This document shows positions 54,361-64,000 of a stretch of DNA of 64,000 nucleotides, piece by piece (position 1 is the first letter of the stretch; each line of letters starts with the position of its first letter). Source of the stretch: Phytophthora sp. 'mugwort' (taxonomy: Eukaryota > Oomycota > Peronosporomycetes > Peronosporales > Peronosporaceae). The stretch covers positions 4,643,001-4,707,000 of the forward strand of contig JAUCEF010000013.1 in assembly GCA_033558025.1 (NCBI GenBank), in the 5' to 3' direction. The position numbers and the translations under genes are program-made. A model generated the notes under the pieces. That model ran no database searches. It saw only the letters and a list, made by a program, of their open reading frames with translations, and was not told where the DNA came from.

Positions 54361-55830
54361 GGGCAGAGACTCCGTACACACTCTGAGAGGCTGAACTGTG
54401 TAGTAAGGTCACAGCCGTACACAGTCTGGCACAGTTTAATGTCCTTTCTAGCGAATAACTTAGCCAGCTGTTGGATAGCCTCACCCTATGCCGGTCAGGT
54501 TTCACGTCATAGTCGATGCATTTGTTGCGTAGAGCGATGCGAACGTACCGCAAACAAGAGTGATGGTCGACCAACAAGGCAATTTTCACTAATTGCTCTA
54601 GCTTTGCTCTACATCTCGCTACGGCGACCTCCTGGGGTCTTTCTTGCGAGGTCGAACAAACCCCTTTGCATGTAAACGCCAAAAAAGAACCAATACCCCG
54701 CTTTACATTGATTTTAAGATGCGGCTAATGAACCTATACCGGACTACTGCATTGCTAGTGTCGTGTCGAGTCCATGTGGCGTAACACCTTAGCTCGAAGA
54801 ACATAATCACGAAGACCCGCAGTTGTAGATGTCCACCTGTGTGACGCATTCCATTTGTTTGAATCTGTAGCGCTTGGGGGACGGTGGCGTCGGCAACAAC
54901 GGAAAGAGCTCCGTCCTGAGGTAAGTTTTCAGCGCGGTGAATCGGTCTCCTGTTTGTTGCGGTATCTCCTTGACCGGCGTTCGACTCTTTCGGATTCGAT
55001 CATTTCGCTGGCGAACGGGAGTAGCTTGCGAAAAGAGTACAGCTACGCAAAATTAAACGAACACAATTAGAACCAACTTGAGATATATGCACAGTCCAAG
55101 CATGTGACACATTCCACGAACGATAACACTCGCCTGGTACGTCCTCCTGCTGTACCTCGCCAAGTAAGCGCTCAAGTTCATCCCAATCCGCAAACTGTTT
55201 CACATCCAATTCGGGGACGACCACAGGATCATCACGCGCAACAACCTCGTACGCTTCGTCGTCAGCAGGCGCAGATGATGTAGAGCTGAGGCGTGGGTTT
55301 CCTCCCCCGAATCAGTCGAGGAGCCTGAAAAGGCAGATCGCATCGAGGATCGAGCCGAACGCCGCAAATACCTTCCCTTTCGTCGTTTCTTGTGTTTGCT
55401 TCCGGGGTGCCGACCACCCTTACGTTTCTTCGAGGTGCTTAATTTCGCAGGTGAAGGGATCTCCGAGTCTGCGTTGATCTCGCCGTCCTCTTGACTCCAA
55501 TCGCTCGCGGAGGAGGCGCATTCCTCACTCTCGCTGTTTTTCACAATCGTCGTCGATGTAGAGGCGTGGCGTGCGCGGCGTCCCGGGGCGCCGATGCGGC
55601 ATCGTAGCAGTCCTGATGGAAACGCTGCTTGCGGGGCCTGTGCTGCAGCGTGGGTCAGCTCGAATTTCGAATGGTGACGAGGGGGGATAATCGGCGGCTA
55701 CTAAATTCCTCCGAGCAGGAGTGATTGTCGTCGGATTAGGTTAATATCATCTGGGTTGGATGGGGATACACTATCCCACTGTGGCCCCGCCGATGGCCCT
55801 TCTCTCAGAGTGTGTATGAAGCTGCTCTCT
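54361..55830. other. insertion inside copia relic 2 with an antisense basic protein fragment
   Basis: Non-copia sequence. On the minus strand 55544-55250 encodes an acidic head (SESEECASSASDWSQEDGE) and a Lys/Arg-rich stretch (KKRKGGRHPGSKHKKRRKGR). After a frame change, 55224-55100 gives KQFADWDELERLLGEVQQED, which resembles the N-terminal 'W-x-E-L..L' region before the zinc finger of some MULE transposases. No catalytic part is seen. 54430-55000 holds no gene. Confidence 0.35.
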
Positions 55831-57184
55831 ATGTTCCAGAGCTCCAACTCAATCTTGTCAGCCTGAGCAAAGTCTGGACTGCAGGCCTCACGGCATTCTT
55901 CAATTGCTAGAAGTGTGTGATTGCTCGCAGCCAAAATGAGCTGGTGGCCATAAGGAGGAGCAGCGGTCTCTATGTTGTATACGCGCCTAAAACAGACAAT
56001 GGCGCCGAGACAGCATACACGTCTGGGGGCCGATCAGATGACTTGGCTGTCTGGCACGCCAGGATGGGACACTTGAATGAACGGGATTTGAAGATGGTGC
56101 TGAAGGCCAGCGCTGTGACAACCCGCAGTACCCAGCTGCGTCCATGTGAAGCCTGCGCGGCTGGGAAACTGTCCAGTGTGTCTTTACCTGGGAAGAAGCC
56201 ACGAGATCTGAAGCATGGGCAAGTGCTGATCGCAATCGACTATATTGGGCCGACGAAGACGACGTCACGTGACGGCAACACGGGCGTGGTGAGTATGATG
56301 ATCGAGCAATATCACCTGGCTGTGGCCTTCCCTGTCAAGGATAAGAGCTCGCCTACTCAGCCGTGAGCCATTCGAGAATGTATCGCCAACCTAAAAGTAT
56401 CAGTTCCCGACGCGAAAGTGGCTGTTCTGAAGAGCGACAACGTTGCGGAATACGTCGGAGGAGAAATCGCAGAGTTCTGCAACGAGAATATGATCGCTCA
56501 GGAATTCAGCACGCCATATGTTCCATAGCAGAACCACATGTTACACAGCAGAACGGGAAGCTATAGCGAAGCAACCGCGTAATCGTTGAGATGGCCCGCT
56601 CAATGCTGCAGGGTGCCGGCATGGGGAAGCGCCTATGGAAAGGCGTACATCCGAAGCCGTTGTCCAACAAAGGTGCATGGCGGTAAGACGCCAATTGAGT
56701 TGCGACGGGCACGCGCCAGTATTGAACAAGCTTCGCGTGTTTGGCTGCGACTCGGAAGTGCTGCATTCAAAATCACAGCGTCACAAGCGGGATGCAAAGA
56801 CGGTCAAAGGGGTCTTTATCGGGCGCGAGAAGAGCGGAGGTTACTGTTTCTGGGTGCCCAGTGGTCCCGGAGGTAATGGGAGCGTCATTACGGCGCTTAC
56901 AGCAGTGTTTTTCGAGTCAAGCGTTCCCAAGAAGAGCGCTGTCCCTTTGGAAGGAGATTTACCGGAGCTGGTGCCAGTCACGCCAGCAATTGAGACCGAG
57001 CCCGGGAGGCTCGACACAATTCAAGAAGACGTCAAGATGGAAGGCGCACCCACAAGTGGTGAAGCACCAGAACAGCGAGCCGTTGACCCTCGCGTGGAGA
57101 AGCAGGTGGTTCGTCGAAGCACCCGAATAAAGAAGAAAAGCGTGTGGCGACTTGAGTTCGAGGAGTGCACAACACTGAGGAAAC

Positions 57185-57720
57185 TGTAATGATGTGGGGC
57201 GGAGGAGAAGGAGAAGGAGTTGTCGAGTAGGAAGGAAATTTGGAAGTGATTCATTTTGGGCGGTCCTTAGTTCGCTAGCGCTATATCTAAGCCGCCATGG
57301 AGGCTCTTGTGTGCCCTTTGTGCCACGCTGGATATTCTCCGCACGGTGACCAACCATTCCTCTACATCACATGCAAACCTACACGTCACACTCTATTGAC
57401 TATCTGATTGGCTGGAGACTCTGGGACATTCTCTGGTTTCTTCATCATGATAATGATTGCGTGTACCATGAGTGTAGTTCACATACGTGATCCTTGGAAG
57501 ATGTCGTGGTGTCGCGCGGCGCCTCCTTATGTGCAATTTATGCAAAATATGCAAAATAAAATGTGTTATCGATGGGATTCGAACCCGTGACCTTTGCCTT
57601 GGACGATAGAAACTTTACGTCTGCACCAGACTGTGCGTATATCGATTGTGTCGGGACCAAAAGTTTTAACCATACGTAACCGATGTAAAATGTGTCGTAA
57701 TTGCAAACCACATCCTTACA
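57185..57720. mobile_element. 536-bp TG..CA element (solo-LTR-like), copy B
   Basis: Near-identical to copy A over its whole length. It starts TGTAATGATG, ends CCTTACA, and is flanked by the exact 5-bp duplication GAAAC (57180-57184, 57721-57725). It splits the copia 2 polyprotein between integrase and reverse transcriptase. Confidence 0.88.
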
Positions 57721-58146
57721 GAAACGGCGCTAGTCAGTGAGCTGCATGACCCTCTGACACTGCAAGAAACCATGGCTCGGACTGACGTAGAGCAGTGGCG
57801 TCAAGCTATCAATGAAGAACTAGATATTCTTTGTCGCAACCATACGTACAGGTAGTGTTCCCGGCGGCAAATGTCCGTCCAGTGCAGACTAAATGTGTTT
57901 TTCACCGCAAGACTCTGCCAGATGGATCGCTCGACAAATATAAGGCAAGGGTGGTCGACAAGGGTTTCACGCAGCATACGGAGTAGACTACTCAAAGGCA
58001 TTCAGTTCTGTGCGAATCATGACTCGATTCGAGCCATCCTCGCCTTAGCTGTCCAACTCGAAAACGAACATCTGCAACTCGATGTGCAGGCACTGACGAC
58101 CAGCGTAGTTTGTGATGGACAGATAAGAACGTGCAACCGTTCTTGA

Positions 58147-60046
58147 GAAATGGAAGCGGGTCACGCTGAATGAGGCGTGCTAAATACTTATGCCTAATAC
58201 AGCATCTTTGAGGATGACCCTTCCGTCACTCCTCTTGCAGGAGGAATCTCTTTGGGTTCCCCAAAAATGATCTTGTGCAGAAAGCTCCGACGGTGGCTCA
58301 ACAAACAGAAGCACGCGACGAGTGAGTTAGCAACAGTTTTGCAAGTTATTATCAGTTCGAGGAGAGCATGTACTCCAATGCATCGGAGGACCGTGGTCGT
58401 TTTATCCACCATTAAGAACAAGAGAAACAGAGAGCTTCTTTCGAAACGTCGCATCTGTCGTAGTAATTCATTCCACATTGTGTCTATTGAAGTCTGGGAC
58501 CGCTCACTTATGTGACGGTTAATAGCCAAATAGTTCGCGTTGTAGTAAGCTTTGCGTCGTCAACCGTCTTCCTCATATCGCATACTTCGTCGCCTTATTA
58601 AATCAAGAAGTATGCAAATGAATAACGGATTAAGTAGATTAGGAGCGAAAACGAGATTGGTCCGCGTCATCTCGATAGACCGCTGCAACATCGCCACCTC
58701 TCTCCGAGAATTCCAAACGCACGTATACCACATGCCTGCGAGCTTCCGGCTCGGACGCCCCACCACTACGTCTTTTTAAGCTTTTGTAATATTATAGGTT
58801 GTCCTCATGTGGCCAGACATTTTTTTATGTGTAATGAATCTGGAACAGGTGGAATTGTATGTGCTCGCATGAATACCACCCCCCACCACCCCCATCTTCA
58901 TAGTTCCAGCACCTTCTCGTCTGCTTGCCGATCGAAGCAAGTCCTCGCACCGCCTTACCAACTCGCTGGCCTCCCCCACGATCTGACCCAGCAAATATCC
59001 TTATGCAAAAAAAAAAAACGAACTGCGCCCATATTAAGCGAGTAGAAGCCCTCCTGGTTGACGGATTTATGACTCTTCGTAACTGCCACTGTGTAATACC
59101 AAATAATTATACAACACAACGGGGGTCGATTGGTTTGCTTAAAGGCTCTCGATAAATTGAGCAGCAGCTCAACTCGAGTTTCAGAAAAGCGGAGGCGGAT
59201 ACAACCTGAACAGTTCGGCCGGCATCATTATAATTCGAACACCTTGTGTGGCCTCCAGTGAGGGTAAGCACACGATATGACCTTTCGGTGTTCTACTGGT
59301 CAGTCTTCTCCACCCGTTATCCTGCGGGGTCGTGGAATATTCGAGAATCCGGTCCCAGAATTTTCTCAACGCACCAATTGAATGAAATCCGAGAGATAAC
59401 GCGTAACATTAATAACATTAAAATATTGGTAATAGTTCGGATTTACGTGCATGCATGGGGTAGTTTATTGTGCAGACGTTTTTGACGTTATAGTCGTGTG
59501 TTGCGCTGGATCTCATTTGTTTGCTTTACGCAACATATATCAGTTGAGGTTATCCTTTCCAAGTACAACTTCGAAGCAGGCTTCCGATTATGGCATTGTT
59601 ATTTATCTGAAGCCTTCGCGTAGAACATATGATGGCATCGATAAAAAAATTGAGGTATAGATAATGACATCACCACAGAACTACGATAAAAAAGAGCATA
59701 ACGAGAAGGAATGAAACCTGTAAAAAAGAGAAATCGTGTCACCGATTAGCGCGCGCACTCATCGACGGTACTCTCAGCCCAATACTGACCATTCTACCCC
59801 AAAACGAGCACCACTTCAGCGTGGTCAGCTTCAAATATGCCGTTCTTGGCCGTATGTCATTGTAGCGACGCTAAAGAAGCGCTCGATGATATTTGAAGTC
59901 GATGGGATGCTGATAAGCATGTTGTATCTTTGGCCAACCGCAGTCAAGCGACGACGTTTTTGAAGCTGATCTACGAACGACTACTCTCCGGCGTTCTCGT
60001 CTTCGCTAGCTGTTGTACCCCTTTGTCGAACATCTTCGTCCGAACA
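58147..60046. other. 1.9 kb without a recognised gene
   Basis: Short frames on both strands (for example 58194-58529) have no domain signal. Includes a 9-A run near 59006 and a CCACCCCC-rich segment at 58877-58895. Probably transposon debris. Confidence 0.4.
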
Positions 60047-60145
60047 GCGTAAATGGTAAAGCACTGCCTTCTCTACACGTTTAAGACGGCTGGTATTTCC
60101 TTCGAGAACGCGTACACAGCCTGATTCGAATCCAGGGCTGGACAC
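60047..60145 (+). ncRNA. tRNA-like/SINE-like segment
   Basis: CGTAAATGGTAAAGCACTGCC resembles a tRNA D-arm/A-box region. About 50 bases later, CCTGATTCGAATCCAGG forms a T-arm (CCTG/CAGG, loop TTCGAAT). Ends GTCC..GGAC can pair. The middle is too long for a normal tRNA and lacks a clear anticodon arm, so it is more likely a SINE head or a tRNA pseudogene. Confidence 0.3.
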
Positions 60146-60399
60146 GATATCTGCACGCTTCCTGAGTGGGACACAGAATTTTAAATGTTCTGATTTAACA
60201 ATGACACCTCGTATAAATTCACTATAAGGGCGTCGTCCACCGAGAGGAGATGTTCCACGAGCTCAAAATATCGTTTGACCACCCCCGAACGTTGATCGAG
60301 TGTCCTGTCGCATACCCGGTCGGAGAGATATTTTCAGCCTATAAATATACCTACAAAATAAATCATAAATTACCACATTAACATTATATCACACATAAT

Positions 60400-61230
60400 G
60401 ATCCACAGTCCGCAATACTTACCTGAGCTTAGCCGACTGCTTCAGTGTCCGCAGCCGCACCATCAGGACTTGAATTGCAGACAGATCTTCCTCGTGCTGC
60501 TCCATCTTCACTTGAACAGCTCTGTCCAGCTGGTGGCTGGTGGGCCCCACGAGGGGGACGTGCATGTGTGTAGCCAATAGCCTGTTCACCGAGCAACTAT
60601 CACCCACCACATACAGACACTCGCTTAGTTGCTTTCCATAGTTTCATTGCAGCTAGAAACTCAATGTGACCACGAGCCGAGGGGTCTTCGTCGAGCTCAT
60701 TCAGCAAGGGGGGGAGGAGCATGCAGAACAAAGGGTGCCCCGGCCACGCCGTCGGCCTCATAGCAGGCCAAGACAGCGATTAAGTGCTTCGAGGCTTGTC
60801 TTCATCCGTCGAAGGTGAGCCCAAAGAGCTCTGCTGTTTCGATGGAGATGTAGCGCTCCACAATCCGTGTGAGACTTTCGCGAATTGGATTAGCTTCTTG
60901 ACTCAAAATTGGGTACACATTAGATAATCTAGAGTAAAATAAGAACACAAAACTGTAGTTAGACAATAAAACGTCACCATCAGCGGATTAAACTACCGTC
61001 TGCATCTGGCTTTTCGAAGAATTGTAGTGGCGAGCTAGTTTTGATGATCCAGGATATCGACCAGTATCATTCAACGCGAAGCGTCGGGCGTAATTAGTCA
61101 TGGAGCCAGTTTCTGCCGTCGATGCAGACAATATCACAGCTTCGTAGCCCGGGTGCTCTCGGTGCATGTGCTGGATGAGGTTCGAATAGCCGTTCCGACG
61201 GGTATGCTTCCGGATTGTGCAGCGATGGCA
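60400..61230 (-). pseudogene. hAT transposase relic 2
   Basis: Minus strand. The BED-finger end (RRNGYSNLIQHMHREHPGYE, near 61205-61150) is followed by NDTGRYPGSSKLARHYNSSK. Then comes the hAT core start (ESLTRIVERYISIETAELFG; HLIAVLACYEADGVAG, near 60880-60750) and DSCSVNRLLATHMHVPLVG, SHQLDRAVQVKMEQHEEDLS (60610-60420). Stops and shifts interrupt it. 60985-60890 may be a former intron. It is more similar in order to classical oomycete hAT elements than the relic at 6.4-7.9 kb. Confidence 0.7.
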
Positions 61231-61240
61231 ACGGAAAAAG

Positions 61241-61266
61241 TATATATATATATATATATATATATA
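61241..61266. repeat. (TA)13 microsatellite
   Basis: Twenty-six bases of alternating TA inside the hAT relic. A G12 run follows at 61375-61386. Confidence 0.9.
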
Positions 61267-62019
61267 GCGTCGTCGAAGACGTCACAGCACGGCACGGAAG
61301 TAGAACCAGGTCACCTGAGCCAGCGTGGAAGGTGGCATGGCGGGGGCTTGGTGCGAAAACCACGGTAGCTTGGCGGGGGGGGGGGGTTGGGCTTAACGAA
61401 AATTGAAATGTGAGAGCTTGTGAGCTCTGAACAAGCGGTGGCAGAAGACTGGGCTATTGAACCATTTGGTTGCTGTGAATTTTGGTAGCTGACGGATGGC
61501 AGAAGATTATAATGATAAAGAGATAGTCATCTGCCATAATTATAAGTTATGGCAGATGACTGTATTATACAATGAGTTATCAGTAACGCACGGGAAAACA
61601 CCGAAATATATATACAGCGAGCTTCGGCTATAGTGGAGGTGTTTGGCCATCCACTCAAATACCTCTCGTATAGATTTCTTGCAGTTTTAAGAGAGAACCC
61701 ATTATGATACATACGAAACTACTATATTTCATGAAAGTAGGAGACAATCAAAGTCTGCCCTTCGAGGTGATTTTCATCCTCCTGGTAGCTTCGACACTCT
61801 TCTGCACACTGGTGTCGCAAAATCCGTGTGCAAACATATACACCTGCAGTTTGCGAGCCATTTCTAGCGCTCCCTGTGAGAAAATGTTTTTCCCTCCTCC
61901 CCACCGCTGTCACTTTCACTGCCACAGCCACTTGATAATTAATCGCTTGTGTCGTCACTCGTCAGATTATCGACGGCAGCATCCTCGACCGTGACGTGGC
62001 TCGATGCACTTAGTGTTGC
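61267..62019. other. no gene; 15-bp hairpin
   Basis: Contains a hairpin: AGTCATCTGCCATAA (61525-61539) and its exact reverse complement (61547-61561) with a 7-nt AT loop. No coding frame recognised. Confidence 0.5.
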
Positions 62020-62300
62020 TGTAACGGGGTAAGAGTTACCGCTACTAGCTTACACTATTAGTAGCAGAGGAAGCTTCTAATTAACAAACTCAAGTGTCAC
62101 TTTAGTGGCAAATTTAACTCTGTTTATTGTTAAGTCCGAGGAAAAGTTTCCCGGACTTCTGTGAGCCACTCGAATGTGGATCTACTCCTGATTGGTCGAT
62201 ATGAGTCTGGCTCCCAATAATCAACCAATAGGAGGATAGCTGCCTACTAATGTAGTGTGTAGAAACCTACTTACTTATGTAACGGACACAACCCGTTACA
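62020..62300 (+). repeat. LTR of a Ty3/gypsy element
   Basis: Starts TGTAACGGGGTAAGAG and ends CAACCCGTTACA, with 8-bp inverted tips TGTAACGG/CCGTTACA. 281 bp. The 3' partner lies outside the window. Confidence 0.7.
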
Positions 62301-62453
62301 TCACCCCCCCCTCTTTAAGTAGCGCTTACGGCAACTTAAGCGTAAAACATAAAGAAACACCCAACTGTCAATCAATCAATCCAACTGGCAAACGTGCGCG
62401 CGACGAATTCACTCGGTAGACACCACCGAGTGTTACACATAGCAAGCAAGTTC

Positions 62454-63890
62454 ATGGATCCCGAAAAGCACGCAAGCGAGAACGAAGAGCAAGGCAACCC
62501 GCTCTTCGAGCTGGCACCGCGCCTCATGGCGGAGCCTCGCGGGATGGACTCCAACTTTAAACCGTGGGAATTGTATGAACTTGATGACGCCGTGAATCCA
62601 GATGGCCCTGAAAGAGATGAAAGCTTATTTCAAGCGATTTCGCGCAGTGAAAGGGAAGACAACGAACCACGCCTATTCACACGACGCATTGCAATGTTCG
62701 TGATGCGCCTTCGTCCGAAGGTGGAGCGCCACTCGACGCGAAGGACGATCCTTCGCGAGTTGGATCGAGGCGCGCGAGGGAAAATTTAGTGAGCACTCGA
62801 TAGGGGACCTGCGGACTCGCGTCTGCAGAAAACTGGAGATTGTGCTACGTCCATCTGCGTGATGGCTACAATCCTTGTGGAGGAGACTCGGGGCGTCCTG
62901 CTCGATCTGAGTGGGACGAGCAGGTTCGACTGTATCCCCTTGAAAAGTTGGAACGGCGCTGGATTGGATATTACGAACGGTCGCTGCATGAATTTCACCA
63001 CGCGACGAAACGACGACAGCGTGTGCAACCACGAAATGACGAACATCGTGGGCGGCTACCGGAATCGCCGCCTGCTCGCGAGTGTAGCCGCTCTCGAGAT
63101 CGCGGTTGACTACCGGAATCTCAGTGCGTGGTCGTGTGCGCAGCCGGTCACGCTCGCGTGATCGTCGCTGGTCGCAGGGACCATGTTGGAATGGACTGGA
63201 TATTACCATGGAAAATATCGCTCGCGTGTCTACGGGCGAGAGCGTACTCGGGCACGAAGTCGCAGTCGATCGCGTGAATATTGTAACTGAGTCGGTTTGC
63301 TGCTGCGCTCGCGAGGGCGAATGCCAAATCGTTCGCAGATCTCTCGACAGGAATATTCGTGTTACTCCGGACAAGAATATTCGCATACCACTGGTCCGGA
63401 ATATTCCCAGACGTTTCAGCCTGAATATTCGCGGAGCTCGTGGAGTGAAGAACCATGGCGGCAGACTGGGACTTCTCAAAGTCGGTCACAGTATCCGGTA
63501 TATCCTCAAGGAGAGCCTCACGCGATTCCCACGTGTCCTCCTCTGGCGGGAACCCCAGCCAGCGGACCCGATACTGGATTTCGGGGCGTGCCGGGCGTTG
63601 GCCCGGACCGGGAATCGTTGCGCGTGCCGAGCGTTGATCTACGCGTCGGTAATACCGCGAGATACAGAACGCGATTTTCCCTTGGCAATCGTCGGGTCGG
63701 CCACCGGGTGTGTTACCGGTGGTAATCTCATGGATGAACGTGTGACGGCGCTGATTGTAACTGGAATGTCGGTGGAGTGTGCTTGGACCGTATTGTCTTT
63801 AGCCGTATTAGTGCCGGCAGGTAAAGGCGTGGATGTCGCGGAGGCCACCGGACCCTTCGCCGGTGGCGCTATCGAGGAAGACGCATGAGT
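62454..63890 (+). pseudogene. gypsy gag, SR-rich, frameshifted, element runs off right edge
   Basis: ATG at 62454 (MDPEKHASENEEQGNPLFEL) opens 111 codons ending at 62787. After a break, pieces follow with RRWIGYYERSLHEFHHATKR (62930-63020) and an Arg/Ser run (RGRVRSRSRSRDRR, 63120-63160). Four 8-residue repeats of QEYS/PEYS follow (63351-63440). A Pro/Gly-rich region comes next, and then a damaged zinc knuckle (CYRW..) near 63710-63740. Order and position behind the LTR fit a Ty3/gypsy gag. Frame changes at about 62790, 63100 and 63290 show decay. Polymerase genes, if any, are beyond 64000. 63951-63960 is a G run. Confidence 0.5.
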
Positions 63891-64000
63891 TTTTCCTTGA
63901 GTACCGCTAAGTTCTCCCCCACCAAGAACGGGCCGATACCGTGGGGCGGAGGGGGGGGGGCTCCAAGAGCCAGAACGGCGGGAACACGCGGGTGCCGCGC

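Larger units (their letters stand above)
53220..58146 (+). mobile_element. Ty1/copia relic 2, interrupted by two insertions, 3' end lost
   Basis: Leader with two hairpins (53241-53320), then ATG at 53331. Gag pieces (LQLYLEVKYVWSAV; SLETCDTMEELLIKVAAEAK) lie at 53331-54030, with a zinc knuckle CFNCGKLGHFKQVQK near 54035-54080. A protease trace is at ~54180-54360. Pre-integrase and integrase are at 55830-56570 (LYVPELQLNLVSLSKVW, LAVWHARMGHLNERDLKMVL, VLKSDNVAEYVGGEIAEFC). A C-terminal integrase/linker spans 56590-57184. The start of reverse transcriptase is at 57726-58146 (ARTDVEQWRQAINEELDIL; a VDKGFTQ motif; ILALAVQLENEHLQLDVQ). Stops and shifts throughout. 54361-55830 and 57185-57720 are inserted sequences. 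No LTR was identified with confidence. Confidence 0.75.

Noticed and set aside
1..64000. CRISPR arrays, bacterial operons, Shine-Dalgarno sites
   Set aside because: None present; introns, eukaryotic promoters and retroelements show a nuclear genome. The tandem repeats seen lack unique spacers.
1..64000. RXLR, Crinkler or other secreted effector genes expected in an oomycete
   Set aside because: No frame shows a signal peptide followed by RXLR/EER or LFLAK motifs.

Overview
The window looks like nuclear DNA from an oomycete, most likely Phytophthora or a close relative. Four things support this. Introns are short (60 to 95 bp) with GT..AG ends and CTAAT/CTAAC-like branch points. Several genes carry the oomycete core promoter, an initiator TCATTC followed by a downstream ATTT element. 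There is a WRKY19-like protein made of 24-residue Cys/His repeats. Compact gene islands alternate with thick layers of broken transposons.

Layout. 1-7.9 kb: transposon remains (a PIF/Harbinger relic, a short inverted-repeat element, a 3.07-kb Mutator-like element with about 200-bp terminal inverted repeats, a hAT relic). 8.3-24 kb: a dense gene island with a polyQ membrane protein, COP9 signalosome subunit 3, a 2761-residue NO VEIN-like ATPase/DUF3883 protein, a small acidic protein, and a fused phosphoglycerate dehydrogenase-phosphoserine aminotransferase. 25.2-27 kb: a decayed receptor-like kinase. 27.5-28.8 kb: phosphoglycerate kinase. 29.2-37.4 kb: pogo, LTR, Tc1/IS630, Tigger and Ty1/copia remains. 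37.6-40.85 kb: an AT-rich block of virus-like genes (a capsid-like reading frame broken in several places, a GIY-YIG nuclease, a two-motif GKYKG protein), read here as an endogenous Polinton-like or virophage-like DNA virus. 40.9-41.9 kb: a Ty3/gypsy relic. 42-45.5 kb: repeats and a 33-bp perfect hairpin with no recognised gene. 45.7-48.7 kb: a second small island with a WRKY19-like protein and an RGLG-type vWA-RING ubiquitin ligase, converging on each other. 49-64 kb: nested transposons, including two nearly identical 535-bp TG..CA elements with perfect 5-bp target duplications, a second copia relic, a hAT relic, and the 5' end of a gypsy element that runs off the window.

How the genes fit together. 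Phosphoglycerate kinase and the SerA-SerC fusion handle consecutive parts of the 3-phosphoglycerate branch point. Both begin with Arg-rich, acid-free leaders typical of mitochondrial import, which fits the known mitochondrial location of lower glycolysis in stramenopiles. CSN3 and the RGLG-like ligase both belong to ubiquitin control but are far apart and not obviously linked. Positions, splice phases and motifs were read by eye. Family names rest on motif recognition, without database searches.
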